Shown here one piece after another: positions 63,922-64,000 of a DNA stretch of 64,000 bases; position 1 is the stretch's first letter, and every line of letters begins with the position of its first letter. The translations under genes were made by a program, and so were the position numbers. The notes beneath the pieces are model-generated. The model did not search any database. It was not told the DNA's origin and was given only the letters and a program-made list of their open reading frames with translations. This DNA is from CAYTAU01 sp964442075 (GTDB lineage Bacteria > Bacteroidota > Bacteroidia > Bacteroidales > CAYTAU01). The stretch is from contig CAYTWH010000013.1 in the NCBI GenBank assembly GCA_964442075.1, forward strand, positions 18,450 through 82,449. The letters are read 5' to 3'.

Positions 63922-63951
63922 ATCTGTTTATTTTTTAATAATTACTTAAGG

Positions 63952-63995
63952 TGGGTTCTAAAAATTCATTTTTTCAAGATAAATCGTAGAACCCA
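63952..63995. repeat. Inverted repeat at the right edge
   Basis: TGGGTTCTA (63952-63960) and TAGAACCCA (63987-63995) form a perfect 9-bp stem around a 26-base AT-rich loop, 31 bases upstream of the last gene. It could be an operator, a terminator of an upstream minus-strand transcript, or part of a repeat cut by the window edge. Confidence 0.6.
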
Positions 63996-64000
63996 TTAAC

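Overview
The window is chromosomal DNA of a Bacteroidota (Bacteroidetes) bacterium, most likely a scaffold from a draft or metagenome assembly because a run of exactly 100 N sits inside one gene. The assignment rests on strong AT richness, repeated promoters of the Bacteroidota type (TTTG or TTG, about 19 bases, TAnnTTTG), secreted proteins whose signal peptides end in FSQ, NAQ or YAQ, zinc-free L36 and S14, an S10-spc-alpha cluster without tuf or adk, a Bacteroidota-type EF-G2, and envelope genes for polysaccharide and lipid A. The genus cannot be read from the sequence.

Layout. 1-3553: the end of a 21-bp-repeat heptad ORF running off the left edge, an SdiA-regulated-like propeller protein and ComEC. 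3758-10155: tyrS, then a small polysaccharide set (flippase, two Wzz-like chain-length proteins, an O-antigen ligase/polymerase). 10133-23117 (minus strand): GAF-SpoIIE phosphatase, lpxD, efp, hisS, three small secreted proteins, a giant propeller-SpoIIE sensor, a UbiD-family decarboxylase and enolase. 23212-41308 (minus strand): an almost unbroken ribosomal superoperon, rpsL-rpsG-fusA-S10-spc-alpha, ending in an rplQ with a long repetitive tail. 41662-44195: a divergent EF-G2 lacking the catalytic His, a bidirectional terminator and a Gly-Leu-His tRNA operon. 44289-57689: elbB, nucleoside phosphorylase, rsgA, a WecA/MraY-like transferase, an outer-membrane barrel, an AsmA-like protein, cysE and cysK, moaD with a macrodomain gene, pth, rplY, and an Asp/Glu racemase-like gene bracketed by 37-bp direct repeats. 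57767-63921: a hybrid histidine kinase, small lineage-specific genes, a second 21-bp heptad-repeat ORF, and a secreted/membrane cluster with a membrane-anchored receiver protein.

How the genes fit together. Most of the window is housekeeping: translation (ribosome, EF-G, EF-P, IF-1, two aminoacyl-tRNA synthetases, Pth, RsgA, Map), protein export (SecY), the envelope (LpxD, Wzz, Wzx, WecA-like, AsmA) and cysteine synthesis. Signalling proteins are scattered through it: two SpoIIE-type phosphatases, a hybrid kinase and an anchored receiver.

The most unusual feature is a pair of loci at the two ends (1-289 and 61448-61924). They share a near-identical promoter/start segment that predicts leaderless mRNAs, start with MN..NI, and continue into in-frame 21-bp (seven-codon) tandem arrays. 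The left one also carries a 29-base CA/TG dinucleotide tract inside the reading frame, which would make it a slippage-controlled on/off gene. This looks like a small family of repeat ORFs that I cannot tie to a named family.
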